Shown here: positions 1-7,932 of the stretch, one piece after another
Layout: each line of letters begins with the position of its first letter
How positions within the stretch are numbered: position 1 is the first letter of the stretch
From: Bacillus_AB infantis_C
GTDB taxonomy: Bacteria > Bacillota > Bacilli > Bacillales > Cytobacillaceae
NCBI RefSeq assembly: GCF_050107595.1
Contig: NZ_JBNILH010000002.1
Span: 124,001-188,000, forward strand
DNA: 64,000 bases
Direction: 5' to 3'
Program-made: the position numbers and the translations under genes
The notes under the pieces: generated by a model
Seen by the model: the letters and a program-made list of their open reading frames with translations, nothing else
What the model was told of the DNA's origin: nothing
Databases searched by the model: none

Positions 1-999
1 CTGGTCAATACGGTCAACGACAACCTCCATCTTCTCCACCGCTACATTAAGCTGAGAAAAGAGGTCCTGGGCCTTGAAAAGCTTCATATGTATGATCTCT
101 TCACACCGCTTGTCAAAGATGTGAAGATGGAAATTCCATATGATGAAGCGAAGGATTATGTTTTAAAAGGGCTGGAGCCGCTGGGAGAGGAATATCTTTC
201 CGTATTAAAGGAAGGGTTTGAAAACCGCTGGGTCGATGTCCATGAGAATAAAGGAAAAAGAAGCGGGGCTTACTCTTCAGGTGCATATGGCACAAATCCA
301 TATATTCTGATGAACTGGCAGGACAATGTGAATAATCTGTTCACCCTTGCGCATGAATTCGGGCATTCTGTCCATAGCTACTATACAAGAAAAACGCAGC
401 CATATCCTTATGGCAATTATTCAATCTTTGTGGCAGAGGTGGCTTCCACATGCAATGAAGCCCTGCTTAACGACTATCTGCTGAAAACGATCGATGATGA
501 CCAAAAAAGGCTGTATCTGCTGAACCATTATTTAGAAGGATTCAGGGGCACGGTGTTCCGCCAGACAATGTTCGCGGAATTCGAACATCAGATCCACCAG
601 AAAGCCCAAAATAATGAGGCGTTGACTGCTGATGCCCTGACCCAGGACTATTATGAGCTGAACAAAAAGTATTTCGGAGAAGAAGATATTATCATCGACG
701 AGGAAATCGGGCTGGAATGGTCCCGGATCCCTCATTTCTATTACAATTACTATGTTTATCAATATGCTACAGGCTTCAGCGCCGCAACTGCACTAAGCAA
801 GCAGATCCTCGAGGAAGGCGAGCCGGCTGTTGAAAGGTATATCAACTTCCTGAAAGCAGGAAGCTCGGATTACCCGATCGAAGTGCTGAAAAAAGCGGGT
901 GTGGACATGACAAGCCCTGCTCCGATAGCAGATGCCTGCAAAGTATTCGAGGAGAAGCTGAATGAAATGGAGGCACTATTGAAGAGGGTTAAGCAGTAA
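1..999 (+). CDS. pepF: Oligoendopeptidase F, C-terminal part (5' end outside window)
   Basis: The reading frame is open from base 1, so this is the C-terminal 332 residues or so of a longer protein; the first ATG in the window (88) is internal. The zinc-binding motif HEFGHS lies at bases 352-369, followed by the downstream glutamate region (FVAEVAST), typical of M3 family peptidases. PepF is a cytoplasmic zinc metallopeptidase that cleaves short oligopeptides. It is the B. subtilis yjbG position, next to spxH, which supports the assignment. A rho-independent terminator follows at 1061. Family assignment is secure; the full length cannot be judged. Confidence 0.95.
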   Translation: MVNTVNDNLHLLHRYIKLRKEVLGLEKLHMYDLFTPLVKDVKMEIPYDEAKDYVLKGLEPLGEEYLSVLKEGFENRWVDVHENKGKRSGAYSSGAYGTNPYILMNWQDNVNNLFTLAHEFGHSVHSYYTRKTQPYPYGNYSIFVAEVASTCNEALLNDYLLKTIDDDQKRLYLLNHYLEGFRGTVFRQTMFAEFEHQIHQKAQNNEALTADALTQDYYELNKKYFGEEDIIIDEEIGLEWSRIPHFYYNYYVYQYATGFSAATALSKQILEEGEPAVERYINFLKAGSSDYPIEVLKKAGVDMTSPAPIADACKVFEEKLNEMEALLKRVKQ

Positions 1000-1060
1000 A
1001 ACAGAGAAGCGGGTGGAGAGTTCTCTTTTGAAGTGCAAAACATGAGAAAACTACTCAAAG

Positions 1061-1098
1061 AGCATGTTAAATCGCATATGATTTAGCATGCTTTTTTT
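1061..1098 (+). terminator. Rho-independent terminator after pepF
   Basis: A 13-bp stem (AGCATGTTAAATC paired with GATTTAGCATGCT, one G-T wobble) with a short loop is followed by a run of seven T residues. It sits 62 bp after the pepF stop codon. Confidence 0.85.
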
Positions 1099-1255
1099 AT
1101 CGGTATGAAGAAATGCTGCAGATGAAGCATTTTTATGTCCTGATGCGTGTAGAAGTGGTAAAAGTGGAGGTTTTGAGTGGGAGTGGGGTGCTGAATCTGG
1201 GAAATTGGCGCTTTTTTGTTTGGACGGTGTGGTTGGACGGGGGTTCAGTGGCCGG

Positions 1256-1367
1256 TTATTTGCGAGTTTGAAAGGATATTTGCGAGATTTTATTTATAAT
1301 TGCGACTTTTAGGATATAATTGCGACTTTGCTGAGTTTATTTGCAGGTTTTCATTTTTATTTGCGAG
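1256..1367. repeat. Degenerate direct-repeat array, 20-bp period, TTATTTGCGAG unit
   Basis: Six copies of a core close to WTATTTGCGAG start at 1256, 1276, 1296, 1316, 1337 and 1357, so the spacing is 20, 20, 20, 21 and 20 bp. The cores vary (ATAATTGCGAC, TTATTTGCAGG) and the intervening 9 bases are mostly T-rich. No open reading frame or RNA gene was recognised here. It lies in the 540-bp gene-free stretch between the pepF terminator and a small minus-strand gene. Between this array and the next one is an imperfect inverted repeat, CCTGCCA (1382) and TGGCAGG (1405). The function is unknown. Confidence 0.8.
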
Positions 1368-1432
1368 TAGGGGTTGGAGTGCCTGCCAAAGTTGAGCGGG
1401 TGTCTGGCAGGAAGGGGGCTGCTGCAGGACGG

Positions 1433-1550
1433 ATATTAGCAGCTTTTCCGGTTTATTAGCAACTTTCCAGGTATATTAGCAGCTTCCGCCATATATTAGC
1501 AACTTTTCAATTATACTAGCAGCTTCCGCAAAATATTAGCAGCTCTGCCA
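1433..1550. repeat. Degenerate direct-repeat array, exact 20-bp period, TATTAGCARCTT unit
   Basis: Six copies of a unit close to ATATTAGCAGCTTTTCCGGT begin at 1433, 1453, 1473, 1493, 1513 and 1533, an exact 20-bp period. The second half of the core alternates between AGC-AGC and AGC-AAC. The array lies 65 bp after the TTATTTGCGAG array and shares its period but not its sequence. The remainder of the gap to 1637 shows nothing recognisable. Confidence 0.85.
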
Positions 1551-1636
1551 CACCCTCACCTCGTTCCCAGGCACCATCCCCCGCAAAAAATTGTCCACAC
1601 CAGCTTTCAAAACACATCCTCCGGTTTGAAATTTTG

Positions 1637-1816
1637 CTAAAAGCCTTTAAACCGCCTCCTTTCATTTATATACAGTACCAGGATTAGTAGGGCCAGGAAT
1701 AAGAGCGGTGAGGTGATGATGAGGGGCAGCATCTTCATGAGGCCCAATATATTCAAAATGAAAGCAGCAGCGACTGCCAGTATGATCAGAAATAAGATGG
1801 CTTTGCTTTTAAGCAT
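1637..1816 (-). CDS. Small two-helix membrane protein, unknown function
   Basis: A 59-residue protein starting MLKSKAILFL and ending in a basic tail (INERRRFKGF). Two hydrophobic segments occupy roughly residues 4-22 and 26-48, so it is probably a small integral membrane protein with a positively charged C-terminus. I chose the ATG at 1814-1816 because AGGAGGT precedes it by 5 bases; a longer in-frame extension upstream has no such site and looks non-coding. No function is recognised. It sits alone between pepF and spxH, transcribed opposite to pepF. Confidence 0.65.
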   Translation of the reverse strand: MLKSKAILFLIILAVAAAFILNILGLMKMLPLIITSPLLFLALLILVLYINERRRFKGF

Positions 1817-2020
1817 ACTTAACCTCCTGGTTATGGTTTCAGGTTTCAGGGCTTGTATATGTATATGCAAAAAGCGGGGGATAATTTCGTGACAATTTTG
1901 TGAAGAGATGAACAATCTAATGTTCATTCTGCAGCCAGTATGATATGATATATTTGTGACATAGTTCACAAACGATCAAACCCCCTTTCTATTATTGAAA
2001 CATAAAACTCCCATCCTGAA

Positions 2021-2060
2021 ATATAAGAAAAGCCCTGCAGATGCAGGGCTTTTCTTATAT
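2021..2060 (-). terminator. Terminator after spxH (symmetrical hairpin)
   Basis: A perfect 19-bp stem (ATATAAGAAAAGCCCTGCA and its complement) around a 2-base loop. The base of the stem is A/T rich on both sides, so it can work in either direction; its position 7 bp past the spxH stop suits the minus strand. Confidence 0.85.
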
Positions 2061-2066
2061 CCTGTG

Positions 2067-2945
2067 TTATTCTCCTGAATATCTCCAAAAGGTTCCGTAT
2101 TTTGCAGGAAGCTGTTCGACCAGCTGCTTTAATTGGAGTTTTTTCATTTCTTTTTCCACCTGGGAAACCGTCATATTGTAGACAACTGATATTTCCTTGG
2201 TTGCTACCAGCTTAAAATACTTCAGGAATGCTTCCAGGGAAGGCGGCTCAGAAGGTTCAGGCTTCATCTGAAGCATTTCTTCAATGATCTGCACATACAC
2301 CTCATAAGGATAATATCCAGTGACTTTAATACCTTCATCTTCAATATTTTCATTAAAAAATACAAGAGTAGGTATTTCCTGTACATCCATTTCTGATGTG
2401 ATTTTCAAGTCACACTGAAAAGCTTTAGCTGCGCTGTCTGAGTGGATATCAGCAACAAATTCGACAACATCAAGTCCGACACTCTGTGCACAGGATTTGA
2501 GTACATCGAAGTTTGAAACATTCTGCTTTTCAAGGAAAAGCACCTCCTGCAGCTTCCGCAGAAAGCGGATTCCTGCTTTTCTTCCCTGCAGCTCGGCTGC
2601 CTTTATAGCAATGGAAGCCAGATGCGGGGATGAGACCGGGTTTTCAAACCAGAGATTGCCATCACATGACATCCCTGAACGGCTTGCGGTTTTTTCCCAA
2701 TAGTCCGCGAGGCTTTCCAGCTTCTGCTTCCTTCCCATGTTAAGGGAGGCAAGCCTGCCGCTAAGGACATGCTTAAAGGAAAAGTAGCTTCCATACTCTA
2801 TCATCAGTTTCTTAATAATCGGTTCCAGCGCCCAGCACTCGGGACAGATAGGATCGACGAACATATAAATCTCAATCCGCTTTTTCTCGCTGCCCTGGCA
2901 ATGAGGAGATGCATAAATGAATTGAGATGTTTCTTTTTCCCTCAC
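2067..2945 (-). CDS. spxH: ClpXP adaptor protein SpxH (YjbH), DsbA-like fold
   Basis: A 292-residue cytoplasmic thioredoxin/DsbA-superfamily protein with the DPICPECWALEP segment near residue 32, matching the YjbH/SpxH family. In B. subtilis it binds Spx and delivers it to ClpXP for proteolysis, linking disulfide stress to transcription. The start is GTG (2943-2945), which overlaps the stop codon of the upstream globin gene as GTGA, so the two are translationally coupled. The pairing with yjbI is conserved in Bacilli. The C-terminal region (from about residue 200) is less conserved and probably holds the Spx-contacting part. Confident by sequence and synteny. Confidence 0.93.
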   Translation of the reverse strand: MREKETSQFIYASPHCQGSEKKRIEIYMFVDPICPECWALEPIIKKLMIEYGSYFSFKHVLSGRLASLNMGRKQKLESLADYWEKTASRSGMSCDGNLWFENPVSSPHLASIAIKAAELQGRKAGIRFLRKLQEVLFLEKQNVSNFDVLKSCAQSVGLDVVEFVADIHSDSAAKAFQCDLKITSEMDVQEIPTLVFFNENIEDEGIKVTGYYPYEVYVQIIEEMLQMKPEPSEPPSLEAFLKYFKLVATKEISVVYNMTVSQVEKEMKKLQLKQLVEQLPAKYGTFWRYSGE

Positions 2946-3349
2946 TTGCTCTCACCTTTCATCATATCTTTTTCTGGTGTATTGATCATATGCTGTGCCG
3001 TTAATGCGAGCCGGGAGAAGAAATGCTGCCTGAAGTCGCCTTCTAATCCTGTTTCATCCATAGCCTGTTCCATGCATGACAGCCATGCCTTTGCCCTTGT
3101 TTCCGTAATTTTGAAGGGGAGGTGGCGGGCTCTTAGCATAGGGTGCCCATGTTCGGAAGTATATAAAGCAGGTCCTCCAAGATATTGAGTCAGGAACTGC
3201 TTTTGCTTTCTGGCCGTTTCAGTTAAATCATCAGGGAAGATAGGAGCGAGATCAGGGTGCTGTCCAACCAGGCTGTAAAAAACATCAACAAGCCGGTGAA
3301 GTTTTTCTTCGCCAATAGCATCGAACGGTACAGTCATTTTCTCGGCCAT
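2942..3349 (-). CDS. yjbI: Group II truncated haemoglobin (YjbI)
   Basis: A 135-residue truncated globin. The likely proximal haem ligand is His76 in the LRARHLPF segment, and the N-terminal Tyr25 region (FYSLVG) fits the B10 tyrosine of group II globins. Members bind oxygen and may act in oxidative or nitrosative stress; the B. subtilis homologue is coupled to yjbH. Start ATG at 3347-3349 has an AAGGAG site 9 bases upstream. The gene leads the yjbI-spxH operon. The 302 bp upstream, to the end of yjbJ, contain only the yjbJ terminator and presumably this operon's promoter. Confidence 0.93.
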   Translation of the reverse strand: MAEKMTVPFDAIGEEKLHRLVDVFYSLVGQHPDLAPIFPDDLTETARKQKQFLTQYLGGPALYTSEHGHPMLRARHLPFKITETRAKAWLSCMEQAMDETGLEGDFRQHFFSRLALTAQHMINTPEKDMMKGESK

Positions 3350-3598
3350 TATAAAAACTCCTTTTCGAGTTTAATGAGTAAGTTTCCAAAAGATTCGTTA
3401 TAGCAGGAACATAATTTTTTTCTTTTAGTTCCTCTGCTTTCTTTATTTTAACAACGCCCTTTTTATATCTCAAACAAATAGCTTGAAGACAAGCAGAACA
3501 AAGTGGCGGCATTCATTACTTTAACCAATATCACGGAATATTTCCAGCGTGAGCCATTGTCAGGTCAATATGAGGGGGAAAAGGGGCTTTTTTTCCGT

Positions 3599-3638
3599 AA
3601 AAAAAGCCTTTTGCAGAGCCTGGGGCTGCAAAAGGCTT
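3599..3638 (-). terminator. Terminator after yjbJ
   Basis: Read on the minus strand: AAGCCTTTTGCAG, a 9-base loop, CTGCAAAAGGCTT, then a T-run. It lies just beyond the yjbJ stop codon. Confidence 0.85.
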
Positions 3639-3651
3639 ACTCGCAATTTCA

Positions 3652-4266
3652 TCAAGAGAAGAAGCTGCCGGTTACTTTTTTTACATAGTTCAAAGTTTCT
3701 TTAAAAGGAGGGATGCCTCCGTATTTATCAACATTTCCCGGGCCTGCATTGTATGCTGCAAGCGCCTTTTCAATGTTTCCGCTATACCTGTCCATCATTT
3801 CCCGTAAATATTTGCTGCCGCCTAAGATATTGTCACGGGGATCAAATATATTTTTGACGCCAAGGCCTTTGGCTGTTTCCGGCATGAGCTGCATCAGCCC
3901 GGAAGCGCCAGCAGCACTGGTAGCCCCGGGATTAAAGTTGGATTCCTGCTTGATGACGGAATGGATGAGCTTGGCAGGAAGCTTGTACAGCTCTGCTGCC
4001 TCATTGATAATTTCTGAAAAAGGTTCTCCATTTCCGCCTGAAAGCTTAGTAAAGCTGGCAGGGGGCAGGGCGGCAGCCATTTTTCCAGACAGGAATGTTT
4101 CAGCTCCCGCTTCCGTCTGAACCTTTGGTGCATCATCTGCTGTCATCATCTCATTCATGATGCTGGTAAAGACACTGCCCAATCCGGAGTCTGAAGGGGC
4201 ACTGTTTCCGCCGAAATTCTGGAGGGCCTGGAGTTCAAGCATCACTTTCAGTTGGTCAATGTTCAT
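3652..4266 (-). CDS. yjbJ: Lytic transglycosylase, SLT domain (YjbJ)
   Basis: A 204-residue protein with a low-complexity N-terminal half and an SLT-type lytic transglycosylase domain from about residue 82 to the end. The catalytic glutamate is Glu108 in KQESNFNPG, followed by the GLMQLMPETA and AYNAGPGNV motifs that define the family. These enzymes cleave the MurNAc-GlcNAc bond of peptidoglycan with formation of 1,6-anhydroMurNAc. No classical signal peptide is visible, as in the B. subtilis counterpart. Start ATG has AAAGGAG upstream. It lies 37 bp downstream of yjbK in the same direction, probably co-transcribed. Confidence 0.92.
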   Translation of the reverse strand: MNIDQLKVMLELQALQNFGGNSAPSDSGLGSVFTSIMNEMMTADDAPKVQTEAGAETFLSGKMAAALPPASFTKLSGGNGEPFSEIINEAAELYKLPAKLIHSVIKQESNFNPGATSAAGASGLMQLMPETAKGLGVKNIFDPRDNILGGSKYLREMMDRYSGNIEKALAAYNAGPGNVDKYGGIPPFKETLNYVKKVTGSFFS

Positions 4267-4303
4267 TGATGGCTCCTTTTATATAACTGCCAAAGCTGTT
4301 TAA

Positions 4304-4900
4304 TCATTCAGCAGTGTTCATTTTTAATTTTTGACGGTAAAACCTCTTAATTTTATTTTCGGTCTTTCTTTCAGGAATGTTTAGTTGTTTCAGGAAAAGG
4401 ATAAAATCCTTCTTTCCTTTCTCGCTGTCACCTACCTCATATTCTAATTCATAATCCTCGCAATTTAAATAGGAACTATGGTCGAGAACCATCAGGCCGC
4501 CTTTATAAGTTCTTTCGGCCCGTCTGGTAGAGAGGGACCCAAAGTATTCGAGTTCAGCAACAGGAATACGCATGGTTTCCAGTGCTTCTTTTATAAGGCC
4601 GTCCGGAATGGCTCCTGTCTGCATGCAGGCATCCGCTTCCATTTGCGAAAGCTGTATATTTGTCTCCAGCAGGCCTTCGTCAGCCGGCTGCTTGAGCGTC
4701 ATTTCATATGTCCCGTTTTTCATGCGGATCCTTAACGCGCTCATTTTATCCTTGAGTGTAAAGTCCGGTGTATCAAAATAATGGTTTTCCTGCGTGAAAA
4801 AATCTGCCGGTTTAAATTGCAGGAGGGCTGCCGCCTTCTCAAATTCATGCTGTTCAAGCATGTTCTTGAATTCTATTTCAATGTGCTGTGAATGGCTCAT
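4304..4900 (-). CDS. yjbK: CYTH domain protein (YjbK), probable triphosphate-binding enzyme
   Basis: A 198-residue CYTH (CyaB-thiamine triphosphatase) family protein. The N-terminal EIEFK signature (ExExK) at residues 8-12 and alternating charged strands (for example ALRIRMKNGTYEMTLKQP) build the acidic/basic tunnel that binds triphosphate and metal. Family members hydrolyse inorganic triphosphate or thiamine triphosphate; the physiological substrate here is unknown. Its place between yjbJ and the divergent yjbL-relQ genes is the same as in B. subtilis. Confidence 0.9.
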   Translation of the reverse strand: MSHSQHIEIEFKNMLEQHEFEKAAALLQFKPADFFTQENHYFDTPDFTLKDKMSALRIRMKNGTYEMTLKQPADEGLLETNIQLSQMEADACMQTGAIPDGLIKEALETMRIPVAELEYFGSLSTRRAERTYKGGLMVLDHSSYLNCEDYELEYEVGDSEKGKKDFILFLKQLNIPERKTENKIKRFYRQKLKMNTAE

Positions 4901-5022
4901 ATCATTTGTGCTCCTCTGAGTATAGTCAGATTTATTATCTCTTTCTTTCAGCCAGACTTCAATTCTTAGGATATAGAAACAACCTGTGATAAAATAAGGG
5001 GGAGTATTGGAGGTTGGAATTC

Positions 5023-5385
5023 ATGAATAAAAAAATAGACATAATTAAGGCGGCACTGACAGAAACGAAGGAGCTGCTGCTGGAAACAGAACAGGATATT
5101 AATGGGCTTAAGGCGAATGGACAGATGCTGGTTGATTCAGATAATCTGGCATTTGTTTATATTGCGGAAAGCAATGATGAATATACATACATAGTCCTTT
5201 CGGAAGGCACATGGTCCGTGATGAGCCAGGCGCTTGCCGCAGGGGCGGATGCCTTGCTGGCAAACGGTCCCGACAGGCTGCCCCTTCCGCAATTCAGGGA
5301 GGAACTCGGCTATCTGATCGAGAATATTAAAGGCAACAGCAATTATGGAGATGAAATGGTGGCAAAAGTAGAAGCCGCCTTCTGA
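5023..5385 (+). CDS. yjbL: Conserved hypothetical protein YjbL
   Basis: A 120-residue soluble protein without signal or membrane segments, beginning MNKKIDIIKAALTETKELLL (predicted helix). I chose the ATG at 5023 because GGAGG lies 9 bases upstream; an in-frame TTG at 5014 would overlap that site. Position between yjbK and relQ identifies it as YjbL, whose function is not known to me. Its placement directly upstream of relQ suggests co-expression with the alarmone synthetase and NAD kinase genes. Confidence 0.8.
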   Translation: MNKKIDIIKAALTETKELLLETEQDINGLKANGQMLVDSDNLAFVYIAESNDEYTYIVLSEGTWSVMSQALAAGADALLANGPDRLPLPQFREELGYLIENIKGNSNYGDEMVAKVEAAF

Positions 5386-5464
5386 CAAGCGCAGTAGCCC
5401 CCGGCAAGAGGCTGGTGCACCGCGGCCTTCCTCCGAAAAATAGAGAAAATGGGATGAGGTGAAG

Positions 5465-6109
5465 ATGCGCATGAAGCATTGGGATCAATTTTTAGCACCT
5501 TATAAGCAGGCTGTCGAGGAATTGAAGGTGAAACTGAAAGGGATGAGAGGCCAGTTCGAACTGGATTCCTCAAATTCCCCGATTGAATTTGTGACAGGCA
5601 GGGTAAAGCCGATTGCGAGCATATTGGATAAAGCCAATCAAAAAGGGATCCCGCTTGATAAGCTGGAAACCGAGATGCAGGATATCGCTGGCTTGAGGAT
5701 GATGTGCCAGTTTGTGGATGACATAAAGCTTGTAGTTGAAATGCTCCGCCGCAGGAACGATTTCGAGCTGATAGAGGAAAGGGATTATATATCCCACAAA
5801 AAGGCAAGCGGCTACCGTTCCTATCATGTTGTCATAAGGTATCCTGTCCAAACGATCAATGGCGAGAAAAAAATCCTGGTTGAAATCCAGATCAGAACTC
5901 TGGCCATGAACTTTTGGGCGACCATAGAACACTCATTGAATTATAAATACCGCGGCCAATTCCCGAAGGATATACAGATGAGGCTGAAAAGGGCAGCTGA
6001 GGCTGCCTTTCGCCTGGATGAAGAAATGTCCCTGATCAGAGGAGAAATACAGGATGCACAGGCGTTCTTCACCCGGAAGAAAGAGCATCAGAAGGAAGGC
6101 GGAAGCTGA
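5465..6109 (+). CDS. relQ: Small alarmone synthetase RelQ (YjbM), (p)ppGpp synthase
   Basis: A 214-residue stand-alone RelA/SpoT synthetase domain with no hydrolase or regulatory region. Visible family segments are EFVTGRVKPIASIL, MQDIAGLRMMCQFVDD, GYRSYHVVIRYP and the C-terminal EIQIRTLAMNFWATIEHSL motif. It transfers pyrophosphate from ATP to GDP/GTP, making alarmones in the cytoplasm; homologues form tetramers. The start is uncertain among GTG 5459, ATG 5465 and ATG 5471. I favour 5465, which lies just after GAGGTG. It is followed at 72 bp by nadK, the conserved arrangement. Confidence 0.95.
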   Translation: MRMKHWDQFLAPYKQAVEELKVKLKGMRGQFELDSSNSPIEFVTGRVKPIASILDKANQKGIPLDKLETEMQDIAGLRMMCQFVDDIKLVVEMLRRRNDFELIEERDYISHKKASGYRSYHVVIRYPVQTINGEKKILVEIQIRTLAMNFWATIEHSLNYKYRGQFPKDIQMRLKRAAEAAFRLDEEMSLIRGEIQDAQAFFTRKKEHQKEGGS

Positions 6110-6181
6110 CGGCGGCAAGACTTATGTCCGGCAGCCGGTCAAGGGGCAACCAGCGATTTTGAAAAGGAGAGAAAAAGCATA

Positions 6182-6979
6182 ATGAAATTTGCCATTACGT
6201 CTAAAGGCGACTCCAAATCAAATACACTTATGCATAAAATGAAAACGTATTTACTGGACTTTGATTTAATATATGATGAGGATCAGCCGGATATTGTTGT
6301 ATCCATAGGCGGGGATGGCACGCTTCTCTATGCTTTCCACCGGTACAGCAGCAGGCTGGAAAAAACGGCTTTCGTCGGAATACATACAGGACATCTTGGC
6401 TTTTATGCTGATTGGGTGCCGGAAGAAATCGAAAAGCTGGTGATTGCCATTGCCAAAACGCCGTACCAGGTGATTGAATATCCGCTTCTTGAAGTGATCA
6501 TCCGCTATCAGCATGGAGGAAGGGAAACGAGATATCTGGCCTTGAATGAGTCGACAGTCAAGAGCATCGAAGGAACACTGGTGATGGATGTTGAAATCAG
6601 AGGACAGCATTTCGAGCGCTTCAGGGGAGACGGGCTTTGCCTGTCCACACCATCAGGAAGTACGGCTTATAATAAAGCGCTTGGAGGAGCGATCCTCCAT
6701 CCTTCTCTTCCTGCCATCCAGTTTGCGGAAATGGCTTCCATCAATAACCGGGTATTCAGGACGCTTGGTTCGCCTCTTGTTCTCCCGGCCCATCATACAT
6801 GCATGCTAAAGCCGGTCAATGTACCGGATTTCCAGATCACGATCGATCATTTGACGCTCCTGCACAAGGATGTAAAGTCGATCCAGTTCAGGGTGGCGGA
6901 TGAAAAGATCAGGTTTGCCCGTTTCCGTCCATTCCCATTCTGGAAAAGGGTCCATGATTCATTTATTACCGACAACTAA
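6182..6979 (+). CDS. nadK: NAD kinase
   Basis: A 265-residue ATP-NAD kinase that phosphorylates NAD to NADP in the cytoplasm. The diagnostic GGDGT motif is at residues 43-47, with the NE segment (ALNESTVK) and the glycine/serine-rich FRGDGLCLSTPSGSTAYNKA region downstream, all intact. Length fits bacterial NadK enzymes. Corresponds to the first of the two B. subtilis NAD kinases (yjbN). A GGAGA site precedes the ATG. It follows relQ and precedes yjbO by 18 bp, so relQ-nadK-yjbO are probably one transcript. Confidence 0.96.
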   Translation: MKFAITSKGDSKSNTLMHKMKTYLLDFDLIYDEDQPDIVVSIGGDGTLLYAFHRYSSRLEKTAFVGIHTGHLGFYADWVPEEIEKLVIAIAKTPYQVIEYPLLEVIIRYQHGGRETRYLALNESTVKSIEGTLVMDVEIRGQHFERFRGDGLCLSTPSGSTAYNKALGGAILHPSLPAIQFAEMASINNRVFRTLGSPLVLPAHHTCMLKPVNVPDFQITIDHLTLLHKDVKSIQFRVADEKIRFARFRPFPFWKRVHDSFITDN

Positions 6980-6997
6980 GAAGGGAAGAGCCCGTCC

Positions 6998-7885
6998 ATG
7001 GATTCGTTCACATTAAATTGGAGAATCGAGAAGCAGGATAGCGGACAGTCCATAAAAGAGTATCTGAAGCAGCGTGAAATTTCCAAAGCTGCTCTGACTG
7101 ATATAAAGTTCAGCGGCGGGAAGATCGAAGTGAATGGCAATGAGGAAAATGTGCGCTATTTGCTAAAGGAGGGGGACTGCCTCTACGTCAGTTTTCCTTC
7201 CGAGAAGCCGAGTCCAGGGATGGAAGCAGAAGACATCCCCCTGGATATTGTGTATGAAGATCCCTATGTACTGGTTGTCAACAAGCCAGCTGCTATGAGC
7301 ACCATCCCCTCAAGAGAGCATCCCCGCGGCAGTCTTGCGAATGCACTCATCGGCTACTACAGGAAAATCGGTCTTGCGTCGACGGTCCATATTGTCACAA
7401 GGCTTGACCGAGACACTACAGGGCTGGTTCTGGTTGCCAAGCACCGCCATGTCCATCATTTAATGAGCACACTTCAAAGAGAAGGCAGGGTAAAGAGAAC
7501 CTATGAAGCCTTTGCAGAAGGAAAGCTATTCCCGGAAGAAGGGTCCATACAGGCACCGATTGGCCGCAAAAAGGACAGCATCATTGAAAGGGAAGTCAAC
7601 TTCCTTGATGGACAGTACGCCTGCACACATTATAAGGTAAAAGGTACAGGGGAGTTCACTTATGTAGAGCTGGTGCTTGAAACAGGAAGGACCCATCAGA
7701 TCCGGGTCCATCTTTCCCATCTCGGCCATCCACTGCTTGGGGACGGGCTGTATGGAGGGAATAAAAATCAAATCAGCCGCCAGGCCCTTCATTGCCGGGA
7801 GCTCCGTTTTTATCATCCGTTCCAGGACAGACAGCTTTGCTTTTCAGCAGGGCTGCCTGATGATATGAAGATCTTGCTGGAATAG
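6998..7885 (+). CDS. yjbO: RluA-family pseudouridine synthase (YjbO)
   Basis: A 295-residue RNA pseudouridine synthase. The catalytic motif is TRLDRDTTGLVL, carrying the family's conserved aspartate, and the C-terminal EGRTHQIRVHL-like segment (TGRTHQIRVHLSHLGHPLLG) is present. An N-terminal S4-like part (residues 15-70, KEYLKQ...VNGNEENVRYLLKEGD) is recognisable but degenerate. The family isomerises uridines in rRNA or tRNA; the precise site for YjbO is not known to me. Last gene of the yjbL-relQ-nadK-yjbO run; a strong terminator follows 6 bp after the stop. Confidence 0.92.
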   Translation: MDSFTLNWRIEKQDSGQSIKEYLKQREISKAALTDIKFSGGKIEVNGNEENVRYLLKEGDCLYVSFPSEKPSPGMEAEDIPLDIVYEDPYVLVVNKPAAMSTIPSREHPRGSLANALIGYYRKIGLASTVHIVTRLDRDTTGLVLVAKHRHVHHLMSTLQREGRVKRTYEAFAEGKLFPEEGSIQAPIGRKKDSIIEREVNFLDGQYACTHYKVKGTGEFTYVELVLETGRTHQIRVHLSHLGHPLLGDGLYGGNKNQISRQALHCRELRFYHPFQDRQLCFSAGLPDDMKILLE

Positions 7886-7890
7886 AAGAC

Positions 7891-7917
7891 AGCCGCCTTT
7901 ATTAGGCGGCCTTTTTA
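7891..7917 (+). terminator. Terminator after yjbO
   Basis: GCCGCC stem, 7-base loop, GGCGGC, then CTTTTT. It falls between the convergent yjbO and prpE genes and could also limit antisense transcription. Confidence 0.85.
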
Positions 7918-7932
7918 CTATTCCAGCAATAT

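Noticed and set aside
1256..1550. CRISPR array
   Set aside because: The units are degenerate, the period is only 20 bp, there are no distinct repeat and spacer portions, and no cas gene is nearby.
3285..3512. 75-residue minus-strand frame upstream of yjbI
   Set aside because: It overlaps the yjbI start in another frame, has no ribosome site and no recognisable composition.
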